NCBI GenBank assembly: GCA_016342715.1
Contig: JAEINW010000025.1
Span: forward strand, 1-35,020
Direction of reading: 5' to 3'
DNA: 35,020 nucleotides
DNA from: Salinivirgaceae bacterium
GTDB lineage: Bacteria > Bacteroidota > Bacteroidia > Bacteroidales > SZUA-534
Shown: one piece after another, positions 16,056 through 25,500 of the stretch
Layout: every line of letters starts with the position of its first letter
Position numbering within the stretch: the stretch's first letter is position 1
Notes under the pieces: model-generated
What the model was told of the DNA's origin: nothing
Database searches by the model: none
What the model saw: only the letters and a program-made list of their open reading frames with translations
Program-made: the position numbers and the translations under genes

Positions 16056-18032
16056 TTAAATTGTAAAAAAGAAAGTGGCTCCTTTTCCAAGATCCGATTC
16101 GGCCCAAATTTTTCCTCCATGCCTATTAATTACCCGTTGAACTGTAGCCAAACCAATTCCGGTTCCATCAAATTCTTCATCAGTATGGAGTCTGCTAAAA
16201 GGAGCAAAAAGCTGATTTTTATAATTCATGTCAAATCCTACCCCATTATCTTTCACATAAATGCTTTCAGCATTATTAATTATTACAGCGCCAATTTCAA
16301 TAAATGGTTTGCTTACTTTTGACGAGAATTTAAATGCATTTGATATTAAATTTAGCAATAAAACTTTAATTAACTGCTTATCGCAAAAACACGTTAAATT
16401 ATTGTTCACTAAATATTTATGATTAATGTATTTTTTATCCTCAACCAAGTCGGTAATTATTTCAGAGGCAATTTTTGAAATATCAACTTTTTCAATTTCA
16501 ATATTAACTTTCGATATTCTTGATAATTTTAATAAATCATCAATTAAGCTGGCCATTTGTTGACTCGATACCTGAATACGATTTAAATAATGCTTAATTT
16601 TAGTATCTAAGGGTTCATCAACAGCATTAATAATTGCATTACTAAAGCCGTTTATTCTTGTTAAAGGAGCACGTAAATCGTGCGAAACAGAATATGCAAA
16701 TGCCTCCAACTCGTTATTTACAGCCTTCAGATTATTGTATGCTTTTGTTAATTGTAATCTAGTATCATTAACATCTTCAATCAGAAATGTCATAGCACCA
16801 TGCGACTTTTTTAATTTTAAATTCTGTTGCTCAAATTGTTTGGTGCGTTCCTCAACCAAATTTTCCAATTCTTTCTTATATTTTTCTAATTCTGTTGTAA
16901 GTTTTAATCTATCCGAAATGTTTCTAATGGCAGCTATATGTACCATTTTCCCGTTCAATTCAAAAAACCTACCTGTTATTTCAACTGGGAATACGCTTCC
17001 ATTTTTTCGTTTATGATACCTTAACGGAATATTAATAATGTTGTCTTTTATAATGGGTGTTTCTATAGTAATTTTTGCAGTTTGATCAGGTTCGGCAGAC
17101 AAATCAACATTCTTCATATTAAGAAGTTCTTGCTCTGAATAACCATATAATTCAGCTGCAGCAATATTTGTTTCTAAAATTTGTTTTGATTGGTTATCGA
17201 TTAAAAATAAAGCATCAGACTCTGCATAAAACAACTCTTTATATTTTTCCACATTAAGTTTCAGGTCTTCTTCGAGTTTATGTTTTTCTGTAATATCTGT
17301 TATCGATCCTACTATTTGTACTACCTTACCATTTTCTATTACTGGAGTTTCTCTAACTTCTACCCAAATTTTTCTTCCTGTTTTATGTTTTAATTCCATT
17401 TCATAGTTTCCCTGATGCTCACCGGTATCAAAAGCAATTTTTGATTTTTCAATCCCTATGATATTGATAGGATTATCTGTAACTAGTTTTGTTCTATCAA
17501 TCATTACTTCTTCAGCTGTAAACCCTGATAACTTTTCAACCTGAGGACTGATATATTTTAGTATTTGTTTTTCTCCAATTATATAAAAAACATTCGTGCT
17601 GTATTCAATAATACTATTTAATAGTTTTTGATTTTCTTTTAATTCATTTATAGTGTTTTTATGCCTCATAAAGGCTTCAATTCTTGCTATAAACTCCTCA
17701 CTCTTAACCACCTTATCAAGAAACCCATCGGCACCCAAATTAAAACCTTTTATTTTATCAAAAGATGCTGCTTGTTTTCTGGAATTTAAAATGACAAATG
17801 AATTAATTTCAGCTTTTTTCAACTCTGCAAGAACCGAAAACCCATCCCTATCGGGCATACGAGTATCTAATATTATTAATTGCGGTTGGTGCTTTTTTGC
17901 TAACTCAATACCATCGTTGCCATTCGTTGCTTTTATAACGGAGTAAGCATTAAGTGTAAGTGTGCTTTCATAAAATACCAAAACATCATAATCATCATCA
18001 ATTAATAATATATCATATTTCTGATCAGTCAT
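16056..18032 (-). CDS. sensor histidine kinase REC-PAS-PAS-HisKA-HATPase (first gene of operon)
   Basis: 658 residues, no membrane segment. The receiver (5-122) has IDDDYD and Asp56 in ILDTRMP. The conserved switch Thr/Ser is Asn83 (ILNSRKQ), and the usual KP loop reads LDKVV. PAS domains lie at about 128-248 and 252-370. A long coiled coil (about 372-440) with the VEERTKQFEQQN pattern leads to the HisKA domain with His451 in SHDLRAPLTRINGF, a phytochrome-like H-box. The HATPase has NLISNAFKF, KDNGVGFD and GTGIGLATV, and ends with GATFFFTI. It has no C-terminal receiver and is followed 13 bp later by the single-domain regulator. The 221-bp gap upstream presumably holds the operon promoter, although I could not identify a convincing -7/-33 pair. 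Confidence 0.92.
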   Translation of the reverse strand: MTDQKYDILLIDDDYDVLVFYESTLTLNAYSVIKATNGNDGIELAKKHQPQLIILDTRMPDRDGFSVLAELKKAEINSFVILNSRKQAASFDKIKGFNLGADGFLDKVVKSEEFIARIEAFMRHKNTINELKENQKLLNSIIEYSTNVFYIIGEKQILKYISPQVEKLSGFTAEEVMIDRTKLVTDNPINIIGIEKSKIAFDTGEHQGNYEMELKHKTGRKIWVEVRETPVIENGKVVQIVGSITDITEKHKLEEDLKLNVEKYKELFYAESDALFLIDNQSKQILETNIAAAELYGYSEQELLNMKNVDLSAEPDQTAKITIETPIIKDNIINIPLRYHKRKNGSVFPVEITGRFFELNGKMVHIAAIRNISDRLKLTTELEKYKKELENLVEERTKQFEQQNLKLKKSHGAMTFLIEDVNDTRLQLTKAYNNLKAVNNELEAFAYSVSHDLRAPLTRINGFSNAIINAVDEPLDTKIKHYLNRIQVSSQQMASLIDDLLKLSRISKVNIEIEKVDISKIASEIITDLVEDKKYINHKYLVNNNLTCFCDKQLIKVLLLNLISNAFKFSSKVSKPFIEIGAVIINNAESIYVKDNGVGFDMNYKNQLFAPFSRLHTDEEFDGTGIGLATVQRVINRHGGKIWAESDLGKGATFFFTI

Positions 18033-18253
18033 AATTATGGGTTAATTTTCGCAAATTATTTTACTTAAAGTAGAATCGTAATGGAATATACCTTATTAAT
18101 AGTTTTTTAATCTTTCATTCCATTTAGTCTCCCATACTTTTCATTTGCATTTGCACTAAAAAAACTATCAATCATTTATTTCTCTTTCCGAGATGCTTAT
18201 TTACGTGTAATTTACATAAATTATATGATTATCAAAAATACAAATTACAGATA

Positions 18254-20392
18254 TTATTCTGATATATTATTCTTTAATAACTGCTCTAAATAAGCTACTT
18301 TATTGCGCAATTCTTTTATGCGAAATTCGCGCCCAACAAACAATTCATTGTATTTTTCTAATTCTGAATTTTGCTGCTTTAATTGTTTGTTTTTATCTTG
18401 TAAATCAGCCGTTCGTTTATCAATAGTTTCTTCTAGCTTTATTTTGTGATTTTCTAATTCAAGCTGAGCAATTGTTTGCTCTGTTATATCGTTAATATAT
18501 CCTTCTATATACTCAGCCACACCGTTTTTATTTCTAATTCCAATACCTTGTTCAAACACAAATCGTATTTCGCCAGTACTTTTTATTATACGATATTTTA
18601 TTGAGAATCTTTCATTCTTAACTAGTGCAATATTAATTTGTTCATTAACTCCAAGTCTATCTTCTGGGTGTATAATTTCAGCGTATGAAATTTTATTGTT
18701 TTGAATAATGTCGGAGGGATTATAACCTAAGATTGAGAATACCGAACCATTAATATATTCCATGTCCCATTTATTATTATTTTTGCATCTATATACAATA
18801 CCCGGCAAATTGTTTAACAAATTAGAGAGCTTTTGCTCATTTTGTTTTAATTTTATTTGTGTTTCAACCTGCATAGAAATGTCTTCAAAAATGGTAGCAA
18901 ACTGACCTTTTTTTGGTGAAAAACAATTAATAGAATACCAACGCTTTAAGCTTTCTGAATATTGATCGAATTTTATTTGTTCACCTGTTAATGCTACTTT
19001 ACCATATATTTCCATCCAATTGGCAGGATCCTCTTTAATATTAGGTAATACATCTGACACTTTTTTTCCAATAACATCTTTTTTAGAAAGCCCAGTATGC
19101 TTTTGAAAAGCATTATTTATCTCTAAAAAAATATAATCGACAACAACACTATCTTCATTTAATACTATTTCGTGTAAGGCAAATGCATTCAACATATTTT
19201 CGAAAAGAAAACGGTATTTTTTTTCACTAAATAATAGTGCATTTTCAATTACTTTTTTTTCAGTTATATCTATTGCAATTCCCTCAACAATAACCTCATC
19301 GTCTTTAACAACACAATTAATTGATCTGTCTAAAAAGTTATGCCAATTTCCTCTAGTATCTTGAATTCTGTATTCAACTTCGAACCCTTTTACGGGATCG
19401 AAGTTATGCATAATTTGCAAGGTGCTTTCAATGTCATCTTTATGAATTGCGTTGTGCCACATAAATGGGTCGTTTTCATAAAAACCATTTTCAAATCCAA
19501 GTATATCTTTTGTTCGTGTTGAACAAAACAACGCTCCTCTTTTTGAGCTATAAATATATGTAATATCAGGGCTTTGCTCAACGAACCTGCGATATTTTGC
19601 TTCGCTTTTGTGCAAGGCAATTCCCATATGTTTTTCCTCTGAAATGTTTCTGGCCGATCCAATTATTTCAAGTTGTTTCTCATTTTCATAAATAATTCGC
19701 TCATTAATTTCTAAGCTTATTAAACTACCATCCCTATGAATAATTTCAAGTTCACTTTTTATTGCAGCTCTATAATTATTCTTTTTAAACTCGTTTGCAC
19801 GCAAAATTGCATGCTCATTATTTGGATTGCTTGAAATTATCGTTTCCCATGTTTTTCCAATAAGCTCGTAGTCGTAATAACCACAAAGTTCAAAACATTG
19901 ATTGCTTACAAAAGTTAACACATTATTTAAATCACGTTTGAAAACAACCTCCGTTATACTTTCTAAGGTATTCCGATAATTATTTTTACTCCTTTCTAAT
20001 TCTTTTTGCGTAATCTTTAATTCCGTAATATCTCGCCATATGGTATAAAATGCAGTTCCATTAAAATCGGGAATTGAATTTAACGAAACATCCATCCATA
20101 TTTCTTCCCCTTTTGAATTAAGATGAACCCATTCAAACCTGTGGTATCCATCCTTGCCAGCAATACGAATTAAATCTTTAATTTTTTCAGAAGAATAATT
20201 TCCGTCAGGTTGCTGTTCAGGTGAAATATCACTTGGAGCTTTGCCCAACAACTGATCAATGGTATCAAATTTCAGTAACTTCAATGTAGCTTCATTACAA
20301 TATGTAAATACACCCTTATTTAAAATTAGCATCGGATCTAACGAAAGATCAAATAACTTGTCAGCAAATTTTTTATCGGGAAATTTTTCCAT
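18254..20392 (-). CDS. five-PAS protein with coiled-coil tail, no output domain
   Basis: 712 residues, soluble. Five PAS/PAC units follow one another at about 10-125, 132-252, 260-382, 385-505 and 522-640, several ending in the PAC signature (DITEL, NISEE, DITEK, DISMQ, DITEQ). The last 70 residues form a charged coiled coil with the motif ELFVGREFRIKEL, a type of segment often found between a PAS domain and a HisKA domain in hybrid kinases. Here the protein stops there, with a normal stop codon. No HisKA, HATPase, GGDEF or methyl-accepting region is present. It may be a signal-binding adaptor that dimerises through the tail with kinases of the downstream operon (221 bp away, same strand), or a kinase that lost its catalytic half. 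ATG at 20392 is the first plausible start. Confidence 0.9.
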   Translation of the reverse strand: MEKFPDKKFADKLFDLSLDPMLILNKGVFTYCNEATLKLLKFDTIDQLLGKAPSDISPEQQPDGNYSSEKIKDLIRIAGKDGYHRFEWVHLNSKGEEIWMDVSLNSIPDFNGTAFYTIWRDITELKITQKELERSKNNYRNTLESITEVVFKRDLNNVLTFVSNQCFELCGYYDYELIGKTWETIISSNPNNEHAILRANEFKKNNYRAAIKSELEIIHRDGSLISLEINERIIYENEKQLEIIGSARNISEEKHMGIALHKSEAKYRRFVEQSPDITYIYSSKRGALFCSTRTKDILGFENGFYENDPFMWHNAIHKDDIESTLQIMHNFDPVKGFEVEYRIQDTRGNWHNFLDRSINCVVKDDEVIVEGIAIDITEKKVIENALLFSEKKYRFLFENMLNAFALHEIVLNEDSVVVDYIFLEINNAFQKHTGLSKKDVIGKKVSDVLPNIKEDPANWMEIYGKVALTGEQIKFDQYSESLKRWYSINCFSPKKGQFATIFEDISMQVETQIKLKQNEQKLSNLLNNLPGIVYRCKNNNKWDMEYINGSVFSILGYNPSDIIQNNKISYAEIIHPEDRLGVNEQINIALVKNERFSIKYRIIKSTGEIRFVFEQGIGIRNKNGVAEYIEGYINDITEQTIAQLELENHKIKLEETIDKRTADLQDKNKQLKQQNSELEKYNELFVGREFRIKELRNKVAYLEQLLKNNISE

Positions 20393-20600
20393 GTTTTTAT
20401 TCTTAAGATAGCAAATGCCTTTGTTAACCTTTTTATTAAAAGTACAAAATTTCTTATCAATATAAAAGAGTAGCTAACTCCCAACAGATTATTTCTACCT
20501 TAAATAAAAATAATCCAGAGACACCTATTTACTTAACAAATGATTATGTTTTTATTTTTCAATTTTGTATATTCATCGCTACAAAATAAAATTATAGACC

Positions 20601-21038
20601 ATGAAGTATTTACTTATTACATTTTTTGCACTTTTAAGTTTTGCGGCACATAGTCAATGTGTAAATTTCCACAAAGAAAATTGCAATCTACCCTCTACCT
20701 GGGATTATGAATTTGACTCACAATCATTGAGTGTTCCTCTTTTTTCGGGACAATCATTCAGGTTCAAAGCTGTTTTTTATGAAGGCAAAGATTATTTTAT
20801 TGGTTTTTGTAAGGAAGCTGAACTTGGAGAAATTAAATTTCGCTTTTTAAGTGAAGACATTGTTATTGACAATACTTATTCAGAAAGCATGAATGATAAT
20901 TTGGAATTTATTGAGTTTTCAAATACAGCAACTAGAATTGCAATTATTGAAATAAAAGTTGGTAAGACTAAGGTGATTAATACCAACGAAAGAAAATGTT
21001 TAGGTGTAATTATTGGCACTAAAAACACAGAGAATTAA
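20601..21038 (+). CDS. small secreted four-cysteine protein (paralogue A)
   Basis: 145 residues with a clear signal peptide (hydrophobic residues 3-16, cleavage expected after AAHSQ or just before it). The mature part has four Cys (20, 28, 70, 133) and motifs shared with the protein at 22034-22510: SQS..LSGQ-type segment, FKAVF.EGKDY, a Cys after the following strand, E..LG.I.FR and a C-terminal CLGVII. The predicted fold is beta-rich. I do not know an assigned function for this family; similar short secreted proteins of unknown role are common in Bacteroidota. It is 31 bp upstream of the lipoprotein gene on the same strand and probably co-transcribed with it. Confidence 0.85.
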   Translation: MKYLLITFFALLSFAAHSQCVNFHKENCNLPSTWDYEFDSQSLSVPLFSGQSFRFKAVFYEGKDYFIGFCKEAELGEIKFRFLSEDIVIDNTYSESMNDNLEFIEFSNTATRIAIIEIKVGKTKVINTNERKCLGVIIGTKNTEN

Positions 21039-21069
21039 AACCCGAATATTAAATTTAAATCAAATAATT

Positions 21070-21963
21070 ATGAATGCTTCTTATTCAAAAATCGCAATAG
21101 TTTTAATTACAACATTGTTTTCGTTTTATTCTTGTAATAATGATAAGAAAAAAGAAAGCGTAACTGACAATACTATTATATTGGAATTAGATGAAGCTAA
21201 TTTTACCGATAATTTAACATATTATAGGTTTCCTTCGCCCGAAGAAATTTTTGAGTATATAAAATTAACAGGTATTAATTATAGCGACGAGCTAGTAAAT
21301 CCGGCCTATTACCATGACAAATATACAGACACTTATTCCCAAACAATTAACATGGGTATTTACATTTCTGATTTGGCCTACATCACTATGTTCAATCAAC
21401 AAGAAAAATCTCTGGATTATTTTGAAGCTATCCATTATTTAAGTGAAGCCATCAGAATTTCATCGGCTTTTGAAGATCCTTTATTAAATAGAATAAGTGA
21501 TAATATTGATAATGTAGACTCATTGGTTATTATTGCAAGTGATGCGTATCAAGACATTGTTGATTATCTGGTTGACAATGACATGGAAAATAAATTGTCG
21601 GTACTTTCAATAAGTGCATTTATCGAAAGTCTTTACATTACACTTTCGTACATTGATGTTTATGACGCCAATAGCGAAATGATTAAACGCTTAGTTGATC
21701 AAAAGTACGCATTGAGCAATTTATACGAATACTCAATGCAGTATGAAAAAGATAAAAATGTAAAAAAAGCTATTGTCCCAATTTCTGCCTTAAAAGAAAT
21801 ATTTGATAACCTACAACCAGAAAAACAAACCTCAACAAAAGTTGAAAACAAAGGGAATAAATTGATATTATCGGGGGGAACAAAATATGTTATTTCAGAA
21901 GAAGAGTTTACAAAATTAAAACAAATTATAAACGACGCCAGAGCTGAATTTATTAAGTTTTAA
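21070..21963 (+). CDS. lipoprotein of unknown function
   Basis: 297 residues from the ATG at 21070. An earlier in-frame ATG (21013) overlaps the preceding gene and would bury the signal peptide. Residues 8-21 are hydrophobic and end at Cys22 (FSFYSC), a signal peptidase II site of the looser Bacteroidota type, followed by polar NNDKKK. The rest is mainly helical, with the features TYYRFPSPEEIFEYI, NMGIYISDLAYI and DNVDSLVIIASDAYQ, which I associate with an uncharacterised Bacteroidota lipoprotein family. No enzymatic motif is visible. It lies between two paralogous secreted cysteine proteins and is followed by a strong hairpin, so with paralogue A it probably forms one transcription unit. Likely anchored in the periplasm or at the outer membrane. 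Confidence 0.85.
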   Translation: MNASYSKIAIVLITTLFSFYSCNNDKKKESVTDNTIILELDEANFTDNLTYYRFPSPEEIFEYIKLTGINYSDELVNPAYYHDKYTDTYSQTINMGIYISDLAYITMFNQQEKSLDYFEAIHYLSEAIRISSAFEDPLLNRISDNIDNVDSLVIIASDAYQDIVDYLVDNDMENKLSVLSISAFIESLYITLSYIDVYDANSEMIKRLVDQKYALSNLYEYSMQYEKDKNVKKAIVPISALKEIFDNLQPEKQTSTKVENKGNKLILSGGTKYVISEEEFTKLKQIINDARAEFIKF

Positions 21964-21971
21964 ATAAAAAA

Positions 21972-22008
21972 TATAAAGGGAATTTACTCGAAGAAGATTC
22001 CCTTTATA
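21972..22008. terminator. strong hairpin, terminator-like
   Basis: A perfect 12-bp inverted repeat (21972-21983 TATAAAGGGAAT with 21997-22008) has a 13-nt loop and starts 9 bp after the lipoprotein stop codon. It lacks a long T-run on the plus strand, so it could be a terminator, an RNA 3'-end stabiliser or an attenuation point ahead of the next gene. Confidence 0.6.
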
Positions 22009-22033
22009 AAGTATAAATTGAAAAGCTATTAAT

Positions 22034-22510
22034 ATGAAATACATATATATACTATTAACATTACTAATCACTTTCCCTGTTGCAAGTCATTCGCAAAAAA
22101 AATGCAACAAATATCTTGAAAAAAAATGTGATGGTTATGGCGATCCATTTCGATTCAGTGGGCAATCAAGAAACGCACTTTTTGAATTGGGACAAAAATC
22201 AGAGTTTAAATTAGCTGTATTTGGTGGGTTTGAATACAGAGTTGCTATTTGTGCTGAGAAAAATTTAAAAGGTATTTACTTTCGAATAAGAGAAGACAAT
22301 ACCAATAAAAATATACTTTATGATAGTTCGTCGGAAATAGAAGATTTTTTGGAAAAAATGTTTTTTGTTGAAGAGTCGAAAAATTTAATTATTGAAGTTA
22401 TAGTTCCAGAAGGAGATGAACCCAAAGAAGAACAAGATTATAGTGATAGATATGGGTGCATGGGTGTTTTAATTGAATATTATAGAAAAAATGATAGTGG
22501 ATTTAATTAA
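22034..22510 (+). CDS. small secreted four-cysteine protein (paralogue B)
   Basis: 158 residues with a signal peptide (hydrophobic 3-17, cleavage near ASHSQ). The four Cys (24, 32, 73, 142) have nearly the same spacing as in paralogue A (Cys-7-Cys-40/41-Cys-62/68-Cys). Motifs are also shared: FSGQSRNALFELGQ, FKLAVFGGFEYRV.IC, L.GIYFRI and C.GVLIEY. Two disulfides are likely in the mature protein. Function unknown. It begins 26 bp after the hairpin that follows the lipoprotein gene and ends 3 bp from the stop codon of the convergent PKD gene. Confidence 0.85.
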   Translation: MKYIYILLTLLITFPVASHSQKKCNKYLEKKCDGYGDPFRFSGQSRNALFELGQKSEFKLAVFGGFEYRVAICAEKNLKGIYFRIREDNTNKNILYDSSSEIEDFLEKMFFVEESKNLIIEVIVPEGDEPKEEQDYSDRYGCMGVLIEYYRKNDSGFN

Positions 22511-22513
22511 TTA

Positions 22514-25500
22514 TTAATCTAACAAATAAAAATATCCTTGTTTTACCTTTTCTGTATTATCATAAGAAAGTATTTTAACTTGATAAATATACATTCCTGA
22601 TGGACTTTTGCCATCGAAAGAATATCCATCCCAAATGGGATTTTGTTCATGTGACTCAAAAACCTTTTGCCCTGAGGTATTAAATATTTTCAATTCCAGT
22701 ACTTGTTTTATACCCCACCCTTTCACTTCAATAAAATCATTCACACCATCATTATTTGGAGAGAATGCTGTGGGTACATCAACGGAATATTTCTCATCTA
22801 CTTGAACAAACACACTATCAATAATTTTAAAACAATTATTATTATCGATGCTTGTTAAATAAATATAAACCGATTTCATAGGAAATATGGTTGAATTCTC
22901 ACAAACTGAGCAATCAAAAATATTCTCAGGAGACCAATAAAAATCATCAGCATTTTCAATTGTAGCCTCAAAAGCAAATTGTTCCCCAATTATAAGGCGA
23001 ATAGAATCGGATGCATTTAATTGCTGAGTTGGTTTTGGCTGAACCGAAACGTATACAGAATCATAACTTACACAAAAATTAGTGTCAACAACTTGAACTT
23101 TATAATTTGCGGAAACTAGGGGATAAATGGATATTTCAGAAAGCGAATCAATTAGTTCATTATTTACTTGCCAATAATATTTATTTCCACCTGCAGCATA
23201 AATTGATACCGTATCGTACTGACAAAGCAAAGTATCGTTTGATATTTTAATAACTGGCAATGGATAAATTTGTACATTTTTAATGGCTGAATCTTTACAA
23301 CCAACTGTATTCTCAATTAACAATTTAATTTCATATGTTCCAGAATTAATAAAATTGAAATCAAATTCAGAATCACTTTGCCAATCAACATCATTATTCA
23401 ACCATTTAATACTATTGTAACCTATCGAGTTTTGATTAAAACTAATATTAAATGGTACACAAACTGCCGTATCGGATATGTCAAAATTTGCAATTAACTC
23501 CGGAATAATAATACTATCGGAATAAAACTTTTCACACGATTCAATAGAATCGCTTCGAATAGTAAGAAACAACTGCTTTTTACCCGGAGCTAAATAGGTT
23601 TTATTAAATGATTCAGTATAATAAGATTCGCCATCATCGGTGGTCCATTCAAAATAATCAATACCTGTATTATTTTGCATCGAAATTATTGTTGGTATGT
23701 TTATACAAAATGAATCTGGTGCACTAATTTCAGCATAGGGTCCATTAATTTGAATGTATTCTTCTTTTTGAATTGTATCTGAGCATCCTAAAGAGGTGAT
23801 GGCAATAAGTTTAACATCAAATAATCCTGGAGCTTGATAGGTATGAAAAGGCATTTGAATATTTTGAATGACAGAGCCATCACCAAAATCCCAAATCCAA
23901 TTAACTAAATCATCAGATACTGTGGTATCGTTAAAACCTATAATTTTAGGATAACAAATAGAACTTTGACTATTGGCTGAAAAACCGGCTCTTGGGTTTA
24001 CTTGGACATAAACATAATTTGCTTTTTCAATAATAGAGTCACAGCCCAAAGAATCGACAATATAGAGTGAAATTGAATAAAATCCGGTATCGGTATATAA
24101 ATGATCAGCTGCGAATTCATTTGAAATATTTCCATCGCCAAAATCCCACAAATAGGTTGTTTCACCTTGACTAAATGAAGAGTTTTCAAAAAATATAGAA
24201 TCATTAAAGCAATGGTAAGGTTTTACTGAACTAAAATTGGGAACAGGCTTTGAGGTGTATATCAAGCTTTGTTTTTGAAGCGTTTTAAAACAACCAAAAA
24301 TATCCTTTACCGTTAACGATACATCGTAATAATTATGAGCATCAAATAAATGTATCGGATTTTGTTCAGTAGATGAAAATCCTCCATCCCCAAAATTCCA
24401 AATCCATTCCGATAGAGTGGTATCGGCAGTGGAATTATCAGAAAACTCTACCGTAAATGGCGAACATCCCGAAGAATCAGTAATAGAAAAATCTGGAGAA
24501 ACATCGTAAATGTGGACATTTTTTGTAATTGTATCCATGCATCCATTAATATCTTTTACTTTGAGTTCAACCTCAAAATCACCAGGTTGGGTATAAATAT
24601 GTTTAATTATTCCATTTGAAAAGATTATTGCTGAGGTATCCTTAAAATTCCATAAATATTTACCAACATGCCCTCCAGAAGAAAATACATATTCATCAAA
24701 AGAATTATTCGGATCGAAAGAAATAGAATCGTAAATGCAATTATATAGGGGGCCAAACTCAAAATCAGCTTTTAATTTTCGTGCCAATATTGTTTTTGTT
24801 TTTTCTAATCCACAATTGGTGTTATCATTGATCGCAATTAAACGAACAAAATAATTTCCTGTGGTATCATAAATATGCTCAACAATTTTTGTTGATGTTG
24901 AATCATAGCTATTATCACCAAAATCCCAAATCCATTCTTCAACTCCATCAATATCTGAAGTGAAGGTATATTTGTAGGGATCAGCACAAGTAAAAGTAGA
25001 AACTAAATTCCCAGCAGGACCTTTTACAAAAACAACAGAATCCATTTCAAAAGTAGAACCCATGCAATTGTTATGAAAAACCGTTAAGGAAACATCGATA
25101 TATCCGGTATCGGAGAATTGTACGTTTGGGTTTTGTGCTGTGGAACTTGATCCATCGGAAAACTGCCAAACCCATGCATTTACAAGCTCAGAATCGGTTG
25201 AAAGATCGGTTAATGCGATTTCATTAGATCCACAAATAGAATCGATACCTGTATATTCAAACATGGCATTTTGAGGGTTTCCTGCAATTAATTCAGCGTT
25301 AAATTCATTTCTACAACCCGATTGATTTTCACCTACAAGTTTTATTTCATATTCGCCAATGTCATTATAAGTATGAGATTCTTCATATTCATCGCTTATT
25401 TCGGAATCTCCAAAATCCCAACTCCAACTTACAAAAGGATCACTTGAGTTTGTGGAAATACTATGATTTTCAAAATCGACATTAATAGGAATACACCCAG

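Noticed and set aside
15759-16322. 187-codon open frame on the plus strand
   Set aside because: It lies antisense to the response regulator and the end of the lead kinase, both of which have clear conserved motifs. It has a Ser/Phe/Ile-rich shadow composition and no recognisable domain.
3570-18032. A phytochrome-type light sensor in the operon
   Set aside because: Two kinases have phytochrome-like H-boxes (DLRAPL, DIRSPL), but no PHY domain or chromophore-binding Cys/His motif was found in the PAS/GAF regions, so photosensing is not supported.
18033-18253. Promoter of the signalling operon
   Set aside because: I looked for a TAnnTTTG -7 box with a TTTG -33 element on the minus strand. Only imperfect matches without a correctly spaced partner were seen, so none is called.
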